Notes: generated by a model from the letters alone, not told the origin. A DNA stretch of 64,000 nt from Cellulomonas taurus (GCF_012931845.1 NZ_CP051884.1:62001-126000); one strand, 5' to 3'. Positions 16,598 to 28,088 are shown, counted from the first letter of the stretch. Program-made: numbers and translations.

Positions 16598-17389
16598 TCA
16601 CGCCAGGAATGCCGCCGCCCGCTCGCCCCAGCCGTGGATTGCGGTCAGGTCCGCCGCCACCTCCAGCCGCGCGTGCGGCAGCACCCGGGCCAGCGCCCCG
16701 GCGGTCGACACCGGGTGCCCCGGGTCGGTGGTCCAGGGCAGCAGCAGCACCGGATGGTCGAGCCGGGCCAACAGGCTGGGGTCGGGCAGGTCGCTGGCCC
16801 CCGCGCCGCGGAGCACGCTCGGCAGCAGCTCGGCCGGGATCGACGGCTCGGGGTCGAAGTTCAGGTCGCCCAGCACCGCGGGGCCCGGTGCTGCCGCGGC
16901 GGCCCGCACCCAGGGTTCGATGCCGTGCGTCTCCACCGATCGGGCCTCCTCCTGGTAGGCGGCGGCCTGTGCCGCCCGGGTGTCCCAGGCGGTCGGCGGG
17001 ATGCTCAGCACCAAGCGACGGAACCGGTCCGGCCGCAGCACCGCCGCCCACAGGACCGTGGCGGTGCCCATCGACGCGCCGATCGCGTCCACCGGTGCGT
17101 CCGGGCTCACCACGTCCACCAGCGCCAGCAGGTCGCCGGCCAGCGCCGACCAGGTGTAGTCGGCGGGCACCGGCTCCCCGGTGGACCGGCCGTGCCCGCG
17201 CGCGTCGTACTCCACGAGGTCGCCACCGGCACTGGTCGCCGACCAGTCGAACAGGCCCTCCCGGGCCGCCATCTCCCGGCTGGAGGTCAGGCCGTGGGCC
17301 GACACCACCACCGGGCCCGGACCACCCGGGCGCACGGAGTAGTCGAGGACGGCACGGGGGCGCTGGAGGGTGGGCATGGCGGTGACCAT
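16598..17389 (-). CDS. Alpha/beta hydrolase
   Basis: A 263-residue serine hydrolase of the alpha/beta fold. Visible elements are the oxyanion segment VVVSAHGLTSS, the DARGHGRSTGEP loop, the nucleophile elbow GASMG with S106, a likely catalytic aspartate in the PWTTDPGHPV region, and the histidine in TAIHGWGE near the end. No signal peptide, so cytosolic. The substrate is unknown; the sequence resembles haloalkane/peroxidase-type hydrolases rather than lipases. The start could be ATG 17389 or ATG 17377, and neither has a strong ribosome site. It runs in the same direction as the MATE gene, whose stop is 41 bases upstream, so the two may be cotranscribed. Confidence 0.85.
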   Translation of the reverse strand: MVTAMPTLQRPRAVLDYSVRPGGPGPVVVSAHGLTSSREMAAREGLFDWSATSAGGDLVEYDARGHGRSTGEPVPADYTWSALAGDLLALVDVVSPDAPVDAIGASMGTATVLWAAVLRPDRFRRLVLSIPPTAWDTRAAQAAAYQEEARSVETHGIEPWVRAAAAAPGPAVLGDLNFDPEPSIPAELLPSVLRGAGASDLPDPSLLARLDHPVLLLPWTTDPGHPVSTAGALARVLPHARLEVAADLTAIHGWGERAAAFLA

Positions 17390-17430
17390 AGCCCTGACCA
17401 CCGACAACGCCGGCCGGGCGCCCAGGGGCC

Positions 17431-18825
17431 TCACCGGGAGCGCGTGGCCTCGGCTCGCTCCGCCACCTCGACCGGGTCCGGCACCGGGACGACGGGCTGC
17501 CCTCCGAGGCGACGGTGCGCACGCAGCCAGCTCACGACCAGCAGGACCGCCGCGCCCGCCCACGCCAGCGGGGTGCCCCACACGACACCGACGTAACCGA
17601 ACAGGCCGCCGAACACGATGGCACTGCCCAACCGCATCGCCAGCTCGATCCCCCCGGTGATCATCGGGATGCCGGTACGGCCCAGACCCTGGAGGGCGCC
17701 ACGGAGCACGTACAGCGTGCCGAGCATGGCGTAGAACACCGCGTCGAGCCGCAGCCCGTACGCGGCGAGCCGCACCACCTGTTCCTGGTCCGCGCCGACG
17801 AACACCCGGATCAGCGCGCCGGCGGCCGGGACGACGACCGCGGCGAGCAGCACCGCGACGCCCACCGCGAGACCCCATGCCTGCGTCACGCCCCGACGGA
17901 TGCGGTCGGGTCGGCCGCCGCCGTTGTTCTGGGCGACGAACACCGACACCGCCAGGCCGAGCGAGTTCAGCAGCGTGAGCGCGAGGTTGTCGACCCGCGC
18001 GGCCGTCGTGTACGCCGCCACCGCGTCCGGACCGAGCGAGTTCAGCCGGATCTGCACCGCGATGGACCCGATGGCGATGATCGACGACTGCAGACCCATC
18101 GGGACGCCGATCCGCAGGTGCTCCGCCAGCTCCGCCCGAGTGACCCGGAAGTCGCCGCCCCGCACCCGCAGCACCGGGATCCGCCGCCGGATCCACCCCA
18201 CGCAGAGCGCCACCGCCCCGCCCTGCGCGATCACCGTCGCCAGCGCCGCACCGGCCACCCCGAGGTCGGTGCCACCGACCAGCGCCACGACCAACGCGAT
18301 GTTCACCAGGCAGGACAGCGCCAGGAAGACCAGCGGGGTGCGCGAGTCGCCGATCGCCCGGATCACGGCGGTGAGGTAGTTGAAGAACATCATCGTGCCG
18401 GTGCCCAGGAACGTGACCCGGATGTAGGTCACCGCCTCCGGCATCAGCGACTCCGGGGTACGCAGCAGGTCCAGCGCCGGACCCGCCAGCAGCGGTGCGG
18501 CCACCGTCAGCGCGACGCTGACCGCCCCGGTCAGGATCACCCCGCAGGCCACCGAGCGGCGCACACCTTCCAGGTCACGGGCACCGAAGGCACGGGCGGT
18601 GGGGATCGCGAAACCGATGGTCATCCCCCAGGCGCAGCCGATGGCGAGGAAGATCAGGCTGGTCGTCGCCCCCACGGCTGCCAGCGAGGTCACGCCCAGG
18701 TGCCGGCCGACCACGGCGGCGTCCGATGCCTGATAGAGCTGCTGCACCAGGTTGCCGACCAGCAGCGGGACGGCGAAGACGCTGATCACCTGCCACGGTC
18801 GCCCGGTCGTCAGCACTGTCGCCAT
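17431..18825 (-). CDS. MATE family multidrug/metabolite exporter
   Basis: A 464-residue inner-membrane cation-coupled antiporter of the MATE family with about 12 hydrophobic segments in two similar halves. Diagnostic features are PLLVGNLVQQLYQASDAAVVGRHLG in the first helix, the VGATTSLIFLAIGCAWGMTIGF segment, and the second-half repeat GVPMGLQSSIIAIGSIAVQ. The length is typical. ATG 18825 was chosen since it starts the conserved region and leaves an 86-base divergent promoter gap to the kinase gene; ATG 18888 would add 21 unusual residues and leave almost no gap. The substrate cannot be told. Confidence 0.9.
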   Translation of the reverse strand: MATVLTTGRPWQVISVFAVPLLVGNLVQQLYQASDAAVVGRHLGVTSLAAVGATTSLIFLAIGCAWGMTIGFAIPTARAFGARDLEGVRRSVACGVILTGAVSVALTVAAPLLAGPALDLLRTPESLMPEAVTYIRVTFLGTGTMMFFNYLTAVIRAIGDSRTPLVFLALSCLVNIALVVALVGGTDLGVAGAALATVIAQGGAVALCVGWIRRRIPVLRVRGGDFRVTRAELAEHLRIGVPMGLQSSIIAIGSIAVQIRLNSLGPDAVAAYTTAARVDNLALTLLNSLGLAVSVFVAQNNGGGRPDRIRRGVTQAWGLAVGVAVLLAAVVVPAAGALIRVFVGADQEQVVRLAAYGLRLDAVFYAMLGTLYVLRGALQGLGRTGIPMITGGIELAMRLGSAIVFGGLFGYVGVVWGTPLAWAGAAVLLVVSWLRAHRRLGGQPVVPVPDPVEVAERAEATRSR

Positions 18826-18911
18826 GCCCAGCAGTCTGGCGCTCCGGTGCTGGTGGGAGCAGCCGAATAAGCTGGTCGGCTCCGCCATCTCAGTGACAGG
18901 AGGGTCGATTG

Positions 18912-19757
18912 GTGCCGCCCCCTTCCCCGCCGTGGTGCCTGATCGAGCAGTGGCTGCCGGGTGCCACGCTGATCGAGGACCTGAGCTGGCCCGAGGCGCT
19001 CACCCGGGTGCTGCACCTGCGGTCGGCGACCGTGGACGCCGTGGTGAAGATCGGCGGCGAGGTGACCGGGCACCACATCGCCCGGGAGCTGACCGCCGGG
19101 CGCGAGGTGAGCGGCGAGGGACTGCCGGTGCTGATCGACGGATCGGCGGAGCACCGCGTCCTGGCGCTGCGCTACCAGCCGGGGTCCCTCGTGCAGGACA
19201 GTCCCGCCGAGGACGATCCCGGCGTGTTCCACGCGGCGGGTCGCTTACTCGCCCGGGTGCACGCCACGGCGGCGCCCCTGCTCACCGCCGACTACCCGGA
19301 GGATCGACTGGCCCGGCTGCGCCGGCTGCTGCCCCGGGTGACCCCGTTGCTGGACCCCGCGCTGGCCGAGCGGGTGGCCGCGGCCGTGGACCGGGTGCGG
19401 CCGGACCCCGAACCGGTGGTGCCGACCCACGGGGACATGCAGCCCCGGAACTGGCTGGTCGGCGACGGGCGGCCCGCGGTCCGGCTGATCGACTTCGGGC
19501 GGTACGGCAGGCGTCCGGCCTACACCGATCTGGTCCGGGTGCTGCACCGGTACCCGCCCGGCGATCCGCGGCCGGAGGCGCTGCTGGCCGGGCTCGGCGC
19601 GCCCGAGCCGTGGGGCCTGCCGGGGTGGTGGGCGGAGAACGTGTACCAGGGGGTGGCGACCGTGGTGTGGGCGACCGATGTCGGGGCACCGGAGTTCGCC
19701 GAGGACGGCCGCCGGATGCTGCGCCGCACGCTGCGCGACGGCACGATGGTCCGATGA
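18912..19757 (+). CDS. Aminoglycoside phosphotransferase/choline kinase-fold protein
   Basis: A 281-residue protein with the kinase-like fold of the APH family. Present are a lysine in AVVKIGG, the Brenner motif THGDMQPRN (H173, D175, N180; catalytic aspartate and metal-binding asparagine) and the DFG-type metal motif RLIDFGRYG. It probably phosphorylates a small hydroxyl compound. It overlaps the aminotransferase gene by 4 bases. GTG 18912 is preceded by AGGAGG at 18899-18904; TTG 18909 immediately before it is the alternative start. The substrate is unknown and resistance function is not implied. Confidence 0.82.
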   Translation: MPPPSPPWCLIEQWLPGATLIEDLSWPEALTRVLHLRSATVDAVVKIGGEVTGHHIARELTAGREVSGEGLPVLIDGSAEHRVLALRYQPGSLVQDSPAEDDPGVFHAAGRLLARVHATAAPLLTADYPEDRLARLRRLLPRVTPLLDPALAERVAAAVDRVRPDPEPVVPTHGDMQPRNWLVGDGRPAVRLIDFGRYGRRPAYTDLVRVLHRYPPGDPRPEALLAGLGAPEPWGLPGWWAENVYQGVATVVWATDVGAPEFAEDGRRMLRRTLRDGTMVR

Positions 19758-20917
19758 AGGTCTCCCAGCGTTCGCACGTCCCGCCGTTCGCCGTGATGGA
19801 CATCCTGGCGGCGGCCAATGCCCGGCGGGCAGCCGGGGCGTCGGTGCTGAACCTGTGCGCCGGTGAGCCGTCGACCGGCGCGTCCGAGGTGGTGCGGCAG
19901 CGCGCGGCCGAACTGCTCGCGGGCGGCGACCTGGGCTACACCGAGTCGATGGGCTCGCCCGCGCTGCGGGAGGCGATCGCCGGGCACTACCGCCGCTGGT
20001 ACGACGTGGAGGTCGACCCGGCGCGGGTGGCGGTGACCACCGGCTCCTCGGGTGGCTTCATGCTCGCGTTCCTGGCGGCCTTCGATGTCGGCGACCGGGT
20101 CGCGCTGGCCCGGCCGGGGTATCCGGCCTACGCGAACATCCTGGCCGCGCTGGGCTGCGAGGTCGTCGACCTGGACTGTGGTCCCCAGACCCGGTACCAG
20201 CCGACGGTGGAGATGCTGGCGGCGCTCGACCCCCCGGTGGACGGCCTGATCGTGGCGGGACCGGCGAATCCCACCGGCACCCTGATCGACCCGACGGCGC
20301 TCGCGGAGCTGACGGCCTGGTGCTCCGAGCACGGGGTGCGGCTGATCTCCGACGAGATCTACCACGGCATCACCTACCCGGCGACGGACGGCCCGGGCGC
20401 GGCGACCGTGGCGGCCTCACCGGACGCGGTGGTGGTGAACTCGTTCAGCAAGTACTGGGCGATGACCGGCTGGCGGCTGGGATGGTTGCTGCTGCCGGAG
20501 GATCTGGCGGCGCCGGTGGACGCGCTCGCCGGGAACGTCGCCCTGTGTCCGCCCGCCCTCGCCCAGCACGCCGGGGTGGCGGCGTTCAGCCCCGAGGGCT
20601 ACGCCGCGGCGCGGGCGAACGTCGCGCAGTACGCCCAGAGTCGTCGCCTGGTGCTGGACCGCCTGCCGGAGCTCGGCTGGTCGCGGGTGGCACCGGCCGA
20701 CGGGGCGTTCTACGTGTACGCGGACGTCTCGGCCACCGGCCTGCGGTCGCCAGACTGGTGTGCCCGGGCGCTGGACGAGGCGGGGGTGGCCCTGACCCCG
20801 GGGACCGACTTCGACCCGGCGCACGGGGAGGACTGGGTGCGGCTGTCCTTCGCGTCCTCGCCGTCGGTGGTCGCGGAGGCGGTGGACCGGATCGTGGCCT
20901 GGCAGCAGACGCTGTGA
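19754..20917 (+). CDS. PLP-dependent aminotransferase, class I/II
   Basis: A 387-residue fold-type I aminotransferase. Landmarks are LNLCAGEPSTGAS at the N-terminus, GSSGGFMLAFLA (PLP phosphate contact), GPANPTGTL (the asparagine of the NPTG motif), SDEIYHGI (aspartate to the pyridine nitrogen, tyrosine to O3'), the Schiff-base lysine K233 in NSFSKYWAMTGWRLGW, and the C-terminal arginine in WVRLSFA. The length matches aspartate/alanine-type aminotransferases. The start overlaps the stop of the kinase-fold gene, indicating one transcript and coupled translation; the pair suggests a small biosynthetic or salvage step on an amino alcohol or amino acid. Confidence 0.92.
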   Translation: MKVSQRSHVPPFAVMDILAAANARRAAGASVLNLCAGEPSTGASEVVRQRAAELLAGGDLGYTESMGSPALREAIAGHYRRWYDVEVDPARVAVTTGSSGGFMLAFLAAFDVGDRVALARPGYPAYANILAALGCEVVDLDCGPQTRYQPTVEMLAALDPPVDGLIVAGPANPTGTLIDPTALAELTAWCSEHGVRLISDEIYHGITYPATDGPGAATVAASPDAVVVNSFSKYWAMTGWRLGWLLLPEDLAAPVDALAGNVALCPPALAQHAGVAAFSPEGYAAARANVAQYAQSRRLVLDRLPELGWSRVAPADGAFYVYADVSATGLRSPDWCARALDEAGVALTPGTDFDPAHGEDWVRLSFASSPSVVAEAVDRIVAWQQTL

Positions 20918-20979
20918 CGCTGGAACCGGGCCCCGCCGCCGGTCGTTGACCACGCACAGCCCGAGCAGAGGAGCGCGAC

Positions 20980-21408
20980 ATGAGGTGTCCCACCGACGGG
21001 GCCGAGCTGGTGATGTCCGAGCGCCAGGGCGTGGAGATCGACTACTGCCCGTCCTGCCGGGGCATCTGGCTGGACCGCGGTGAGCTGGACAAGATCCTGG
21101 AACGGGTCGCCAGCACGCCGGTCTCACCGCTCGATCCGCCGATGCCCGCCGCCGACCCGCGCCTGGCCGATCCGCGGTACGCGCCGGACCCGGGCTACGC
21201 CGCCGATCCGCGCCGGGCACCGGACCCCCGTGGCGGCTACGACACCGGCTACCGCGAGCCGCAGTACCGCGACGACCGGGGCTACCCGGACCCGCGCTAC
21301 GGCGACCCCCGCGCCGCCGACCCCCGGTACGGGGACCCACGCCAGCCCTACGGCAAGAAGCGCAAGCGCCGCGAGTCGTGGCTGGAGGACCTCTTCGACT
21401 TCGACTGA
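20980..21408 (+). CDS. TFIIB-type zinc-ribbon protein with DPRYGDP repeats
   Basis: A 142-residue protein. Residues 1-45 are a zf-TFIIB domain: MRCPTDGAELVM gives one half of the ribbon (a single visible cysteine with T-D in place of the second) and YCPSCRGIWLDRGEL gives the CxxC half and family signature. Residues 60-120 are a low-complexity tail of repeated DPRY, DPG and GDPR units rich in proline, aspartate, arginine and tyrosine. It ends in a basic KKRKRRES patch and an acidic WLEDLFDFD. The function of these small proteins is unknown. The start follows CAGAGGAGCG. The gene is 62 bases behind the aminotransferase. Confidence 0.85.
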   Translation: MRCPTDGAELVMSERQGVEIDYCPSCRGIWLDRGELDKILERVASTPVSPLDPPMPAADPRLADPRYAPDPGYAADPRRAPDPRGGYDTGYREPQYRDDRGYPDPRYGDPRAADPRYGDPRQPYGKKRKRRESWLEDLFDFD

Positions 21409-21442
21409 GTCGACCCGACACGCGCCGGACACATCGGTGGCC

Positions 21443-21448
21443 TAGCCT
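21443..21448 (+). promoter_or_regulatory. -10 element TAGCCT for a leaderless transcript
   Basis: TAGCCT ends 8 bases before the GTG at 21457 and no ribosome site is visible in between. This is the geometry of actinobacterial leaderless mRNAs, in which transcription begins at or next to the start codon. Confidence 0.5.
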
Positions 21449-21456
21449 GCTGCGTC

Positions 21457-22857
21457 GTGGACGTGGCGGTGCTGGGTGCGACAGGTGATGTGGGGCGGCA
21501 GGTCTGCGCCCAGTTGATCGAACGGCGGGTGCTGCCGACGACCTCCCGGTTGCAGCTGGTCGGTCGACCCGGTGGATCCTCCGGTCGGGCGTCCTTCGGG
21601 CTGCGCGCCGACCTGATCGACGCCTACGACGAGCACGCGCCGCTGATCGACGTGGCCCTGGACCCGGCGGACGTGGTCGCCGATGTGATCGTGCTGGCCG
21701 CCGGTCGGACGGCGCCCGCCCGTGCCGGGGCGGTGGCCGACCGGTCGGGTCTGGCGGCGGAGAACCACGAGGTCTTCGCCTCCTACGCCCGGGCGATCGC
21801 CGAGCACGGTTCCGGCCACGAGGTCGTGATCGTGGTGTCGAACCCGGTCGAGCTGGCCGTGGCCACCGTGGCCGCGGAGCTGGGTCGGCACCGGGTGATC
21901 GGGATGGGTGCCTGGTTGGACACCCTCCGGTTCCGGCGCGAGATCGCGGTCGCCCTCGGCCTGCGCCGGCACCGGGTCGGCGGATTCGTGACCGGGCAGC
22001 ACGGGGACGACCTGGTGCCGCTGTGGTCGACGGTGCGGATCAGCGGGCTGGACGCGGAGGAACGCGCCCGGGCGGTGGCCGGACTGCGGGGCGGTCGCAC
22101 CCTGGACGACTTCGGTGCGGAGATCGTCGCGGCCCAGGCGCAGGTCGCCGGGCTGATGGCCGATCACCCGGAGCGGGCCTTCGACCTGGTCGAGAGCTGG
22201 CCGCCGGATCTGCGTGCCGCCGCGCGGCCGTGGCTGACCCACCAGTCGGGTGCCAAGACCGCCTCCGGCACCGCCGCGGCGACGGTCGACCTGGTGGACA
22301 CCGTGCTGGACGGCCGGGAGATCGTGGTCGCCGGCCAGGTGGCGCTGGACGGCGAGGTCGAGGTGGCCGGACAACCGCTGCGCGGGGTGCTCGGCGTGCC
22401 GCTGGTGCTCGGTCCGGAGGGCTGGACCCGGGTGATCCTGGACGAACCGGCGCCGGACGAGGCGCGCCGCCTGCTGGCCACCGCCGACCGGATCGACGGG
22501 CTGCTCACCCCGTGGGGGCTGGGCCGGGACGGCGGGGTGCCCGGTGGCGGCGCCGTGGACCGCTGGGACGCCGGGAGTCCGCGGGCGACCACCGGTCTGC
22601 CGGCCCACGGTCCCGAGCGGCGCTGGAACATGGAGCTGACCGGCGACGACCGCACCGGCACCCTGATGGCCCTGGCCAGTGTGTTCGCCAGCCGCGGGGT
22701 GTCCTTCGATTCGCTGAACACCGCCGAGGCGCACGACGGGGCGGGCGACGTGGCGGTCACCTTCTCCGCCACCGAGCGCCGTCAGCGCCTGCTCACCCGC
22801 ACGGTGCAGCGGTTGCAGGCGGTCCGCACGGTGCGGGTGCGCGAGGTGGTGGCATGA
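21457..22857 (+). CDS. Malate/lactate dehydrogenase-like protein fused to an ACT domain
   Basis: A 466-residue two-part protein. Residues 1-310 are an NAD-dependent malate/lactate dehydrogenase fold: GATGDVG dinucleotide loop, AGRTAPARAG, VSNPVE, and the catalytic set D155 and R158 (GAWLDTLRFR) with H182 (TGQHGDDLVP). A substrate-loop arginine is likely in GRTAPAR. After a linker (about 345-388), residues 391-466 form an ACT-like domain (NMELTGDDRTGTLMALASVFASRGVSFDSL), which normally binds an amino acid. Such a fusion is unusual and suggests allosteric control by an amino acid or small ligand. The gene appears leaderless and overlaps the GNAT gene by 4 bases. Confidence 0.82.
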   Translation: MDVAVLGATGDVGRQVCAQLIERRVLPTTSRLQLVGRPGGSSGRASFGLRADLIDAYDEHAPLIDVALDPADVVADVIVLAAGRTAPARAGAVADRSGLAAENHEVFASYARAIAEHGSGHEVVIVVSNPVELAVATVAAELGRHRVIGMGAWLDTLRFRREIAVALGLRRHRVGGFVTGQHGDDLVPLWSTVRISGLDAEERARAVAGLRGGRTLDDFGAEIVAAQAQVAGLMADHPERAFDLVESWPPDLRAAARPWLTHQSGAKTASGTAAATVDLVDTVLDGREIVVAGQVALDGEVEVAGQPLRGVLGVPLVLGPEGWTRVILDEPAPDEARRLLATADRIDGLLTPWGLGRDGGVPGGGAVDRWDAGSPRATTGLPAHGPERRWNMELTGDDRTGTLMALASVFASRGVSFDSLNTAEAHDGAGDVAVTFSATERRQRLLTRTVQRLQAVRTVRVREVVA

Positions 22858-23321
22858 CCGGCGACCTGACCATCGAGGTCGACGACCTGACCCGGCCCGC
22901 CGTGCACGTCCTGCTGGCCGAGCACCTGTCCGACATGCGGGCGGGCAGCCCGCCGGAGTCGGTGCACGCCCTGGACGTCGACCAGCTCCGCCACCCCTCG
23001 GTCACGATGGTGACCGCCTGGGTGGGCACGCTGCTGCTCGGCTGCGGGGCGTTGAAGGACCTGGGCGACGGTCACGGTGAGCTGAAGTCCATGCGGACCA
23101 CGGTGGCGGCCCGTGGCCGGGGGATCGGGGCGGCGGTGCTCACCCACCTGATCGAGCTGGCCGACGCCCGCGGAATGCGGCGGCTCAGCCTGGAGACCGG
23201 TGCCGAGGACCAGTTCGCCCCGGCCCGGCGGCTGTACGCCCGGCACGGATTCGTCGAGTGCGCGCCCTTCGCCGACTACCGACCGGACCCGCTCAGTGTG
23301 TTCATGACCCGAGAGGTCTGA
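22854..23321 (+). CDS. GNAT family N-acetyltransferase
   Basis: A 155-residue acetyltransferase with the GNAT core. The acetyl-CoA motif reads TTVAARGRGIGAAVLTHLIELA (R/Q-x-x-G-x-G/A type), followed by LSLETGAEDQFAPARRLYARHGF and a C-terminal SVFMTREV strand. It resembles the YafP/YjaB-like group that acetylates small metabolites or antibiotics. The ATG overlaps the stop of the dehydrogenase-ACT gene, so the two are coupled and may act on a common compound. This is inference from layout only. Confidence 0.9.
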   Translation: MTGDLTIEVDDLTRPAVHVLLAEHLSDMRAGSPPESVHALDVDQLRHPSVTMVTAWVGTLLLGCGALKDLGDGHGELKSMRTTVAARGRGIGAAVLTHLIELADARGMRRLSLETGAEDQFAPARRLYARHGFVECAPFADYRPDPLSVFMTREV

Positions 23322-23347
23322 CGCTTCCCGCCGGGGCCGGTTAGGCT
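23318..23347 (+). promoter_or_regulatory. Candidate promoter of the gcv operon
   Basis: CTGACG (23318-23323, overlapping the end of the GNAT gene) and TAGGCT (23342-23347) are separated by 18 bases. Transcription would begin about 30 bases before the glycine riboswitch. Confidence 0.5.
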
Positions 23348-23383
23348 GTGCCGCAGTTCACAACTTCACACGCTGCTCGAACC

Positions 23384-23606
23384 GTGGCGGGAGAGATCAC
23401 CCGCTGGTGGCGCCGAAGGAGCAAACCCTCCCCGGGAATCTCTCAGGCACCCGTACCGCCACGGCCAGGCAACTCTGGAAAGCGACCGGTCACCGACCGG
23501 TCCACCGACGGTGCAAGTCGGCGCGCCCCGGGCCCTCGCGGGCCACGGCGGACCGGCAAAACTCTCAGGTCGTGCCCGCGGGCGCGGATGACAGAGCGGG
23601 GAGGAC
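23384..23606 (+). promoter_or_regulatory. Glycine riboswitch (tandem-aptamer layout)
   Basis: A clear gcvT-type aptamer runs from about 23384 to 23483. GGCGGGAGAGATCACC opens it, GGCGCCGAAGGAGCAA and CCTCCCCGGGAATCTCTCAGG form the conserved core, and AACTCTGGAAAGCG closes it. A second copy follows with GACGGTGCAAGTCGGCGC, GGCAAAACTCTCAGGTC and GCGGATGACAGAGCGGGGAGGAC to about 23606. Two tandem aptamers sensing glycine upstream of gcvP are the classical arrangement. The second copy's 5' part is less regular than the first. Glycine binding should raise expression of the cleavage system. The expression platform would be within 23607-23638, before the ribosome site CTGGAG. Confidence 0.93.
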
Positions 23607-23638
23607 GCCACCCGCCCGTCCCTCCCTGGAGCAGCCGC

Positions 23639-26493
<2,855 letters not shown>

Positions 26494-26497
<4 letters not shown>

Positions 26498-27627
26498 ACG
26501 ACGACGCCCCGACCATCGAGTCGCCGCTGCACGCCGAGCACGTCGCGCTCGGCGCCACCCTGGTGCCGTTCGCCGGGTGGTCGATGCCGCTGCGGTACAG
26601 CTCCGATCTGGCCGAACACCAGGCGGTACGCTCGGCGGCCGGGCTGTTCGACCTGTCGCACATGGGCGAGCTGCACCTGGACGGTCCGGGTGCTGGTGCC
26701 GCCCTCGACCACGCCCTGGTCGGCAACCTGACCGCGCTGGCCGTGGGGCGGGCCCGGTACACGATGATCGTGGCCGAGGACGGCGGGATCATCGACGACC
26801 TGATCGTCTACCGGCTCGGCGACGAGTCGTACCTGGTGGTCGCCAACGCGTCGAACGTCGCCGTGGTCGCGCAGGAGCTCGCCGCCCGGTCGGACGGGTT
26901 CGACGCGGTGCTGACCGACCGTTCGCTGGACACCGCGCTGATCGCGGTCCAAGGCCCGGCCGCCGCGGAGATCGTGGTCGGCCTGACCGATCCCGCCGCC
27001 GCCGACGCGGTCCGCGAGCTGAAGTACTACGCCTCGACGTCCGCGACCGTGGGTGGGGTCGCGGCGCTGGTGGCCCGGACCGGGTACACCGGGGAGGACG
27101 GCTTCGAGCTGTTCGTCCCGGCCGCCGAGGCCCCCGGGCTGTGGCGGACGATCCTGGCCGCCGGTCAGCCGCACGGCCTGGTGCCCGCCGGTCTGGCAGC
27201 GCGGGACAGCCTCCGCCTGGAGGCCGGGATGCCGCTGTACGGCAACGAGCTGGACCGCACCACCGCACCGCACGACGCCGGGCTCGGCCGGGTGGTGAAG
27301 CTGGACAAGCCGGGGCCGTTCGTCGGTCGCGAGGCGTTGGCGTCCCGAGCGCACGCCACGCCGTCCCGGGTGCTGGTCGGTCTGGTCGGCTCCGGCCGCC
27401 GCGCCGCCCGGCACGGGTACCCGGTGGTCACCTCCACCGCCGACGACGCGCCGGTGATCGGCTCCGTCACCTCCGGTGCCCCGTCACCCACCCTGGGCGT
27501 GCCGGTCGCGATGGCCTACGTGAGCCCCGAGGTGTCCGCGCCGGACACCGAACTCGCCGTCGACATCCGCGGCCGCCGCGAGCCGGTCCGCGTGGTCGCC
27601 CTGCCCTTCTACCGCCGATCCCACTGA
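26494..27627 (+). CDS. gcvT: Aminomethyltransferase, T-protein of the glycine cleavage system
   Basis: A 377-residue tetrahydrofolate-dependent enzyme that releases ammonia from the aminomethyl H-protein and forms 5,10-methylene-THF. Family signatures: [37 protein letters not shown] near the N-terminus, [17 protein letters not shown], the catalytic aspartate in [19 protein letters not shown], and GYPV and YV near the C-terminus. The length is normal. GTG 26494 overlaps the gcvP stop by 4 bases; gcvH begins 12 bases after its stop. Confidence 0.96.
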
Positions 27628-27638
27628 GGAGCACCACC

Positions 27639-28010
27639 ATGAGCGAGACCCCCAGCCACCTGCAGTACACCGCCGAGCACGAGTGGATCGAGGCAGGCAG
27701 CCCGGCGACAGTCGGCATCACCGCCACCGCCGCCGAGGCCCTCGGCGACATCGTCTACCTGGAGCTGCCCGAGGTCGGTGCCGCGATCACCGCCGGTGCC
27801 GTGATCGGGGAGGTCGAGTCCACCAAGTCGGTCTCCGAGCTGTTCTCCCCGGTGACCGGCACCGTGGTGGAGGTCAACACCGCCGCGGTGGACGAGCCGT
27901 CCGTGGTGAACGCCGAGCCCTACGGCGCCGGGTGGCTGCTCAAGGTCGAGGTGGAGTCGACCGGCCCGCTGCTCACCCCGGAGGAGTACGCCGCGCTCGC
28001 GGCCGGGTGA
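27639..28010 (+). CDS. gcvH: Glycine cleavage system H-protein
   Basis: A 123-residue lipoyl carrier that shuttles the aminomethyl group among P, T and L proteins. The lipoylated lysine is K63 in GEVESTKSVSEL, inside the conserved hairpin. YTAEHEWI opens the domain and NAEPYGAGWLLKV closes it. GAGGAGCACCACC precedes the ATG. The L-protein (dihydrolipoamide dehydrogenase) is not in the window and presumably comes from another locus, as is common. Confidence 0.96.
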   Translation: MSETPSHLQYTAEHEWIEAGSPATVGITATAAEALGDIVYLELPEVGAAITAGAVIGEVESTKSVSELFSPVTGTVVEVNTAAVDEPSVVNAEPYGAGWLLKVEVESTGPLLTPEEYAALAAG

Positions 28011-28034
28011 CCTTATCGGGTCCGCGGGCTGATC

Positions 28035-28063
28035 AGCGGGTGAGACGACCAACTTCACCCGCT
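28035..28063 (+). terminator. Hairpin after gcvH
   Basis: AGCGGGTGA (28035-28043) and TCACCCGCT (28055-28063) form a perfect 9-bp stem with an 11-base loop, 24 bases past the gcvH stop. It lacks a T-run. It could instead be a binding site, because its half-sites resemble the palindromes at 28072 and 16531. Confidence 0.5.
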
Positions 28064-28071
28064 GCGCCGAA

Positions 28072-28088
28072 CGGGTGTTTCTCACCCG
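28072..28088. promoter_or_regulatory. Palindrome CGGGTG-N5-CACCCG, second copy
   Basis: CGGGTG (28072-28077) and CACCCG (28083-28088) are separated by 5 bases, the same design as 16531-16547. It sits between gcvH and the LuxR-type gene. The rest of 28089-28287 holds a CTGGG/CCCAG hairpin around 28121-28136 and otherwise nothing I could assign beyond the ribosome site at 28278. Confidence 0.4.

Noticed and set aside
18826..18888. Longer N-terminus for the MATE exporter starting at 18888
   Set aside because: Adds polar residues not seen in the family and would leave only 23 bases to the divergent gene.
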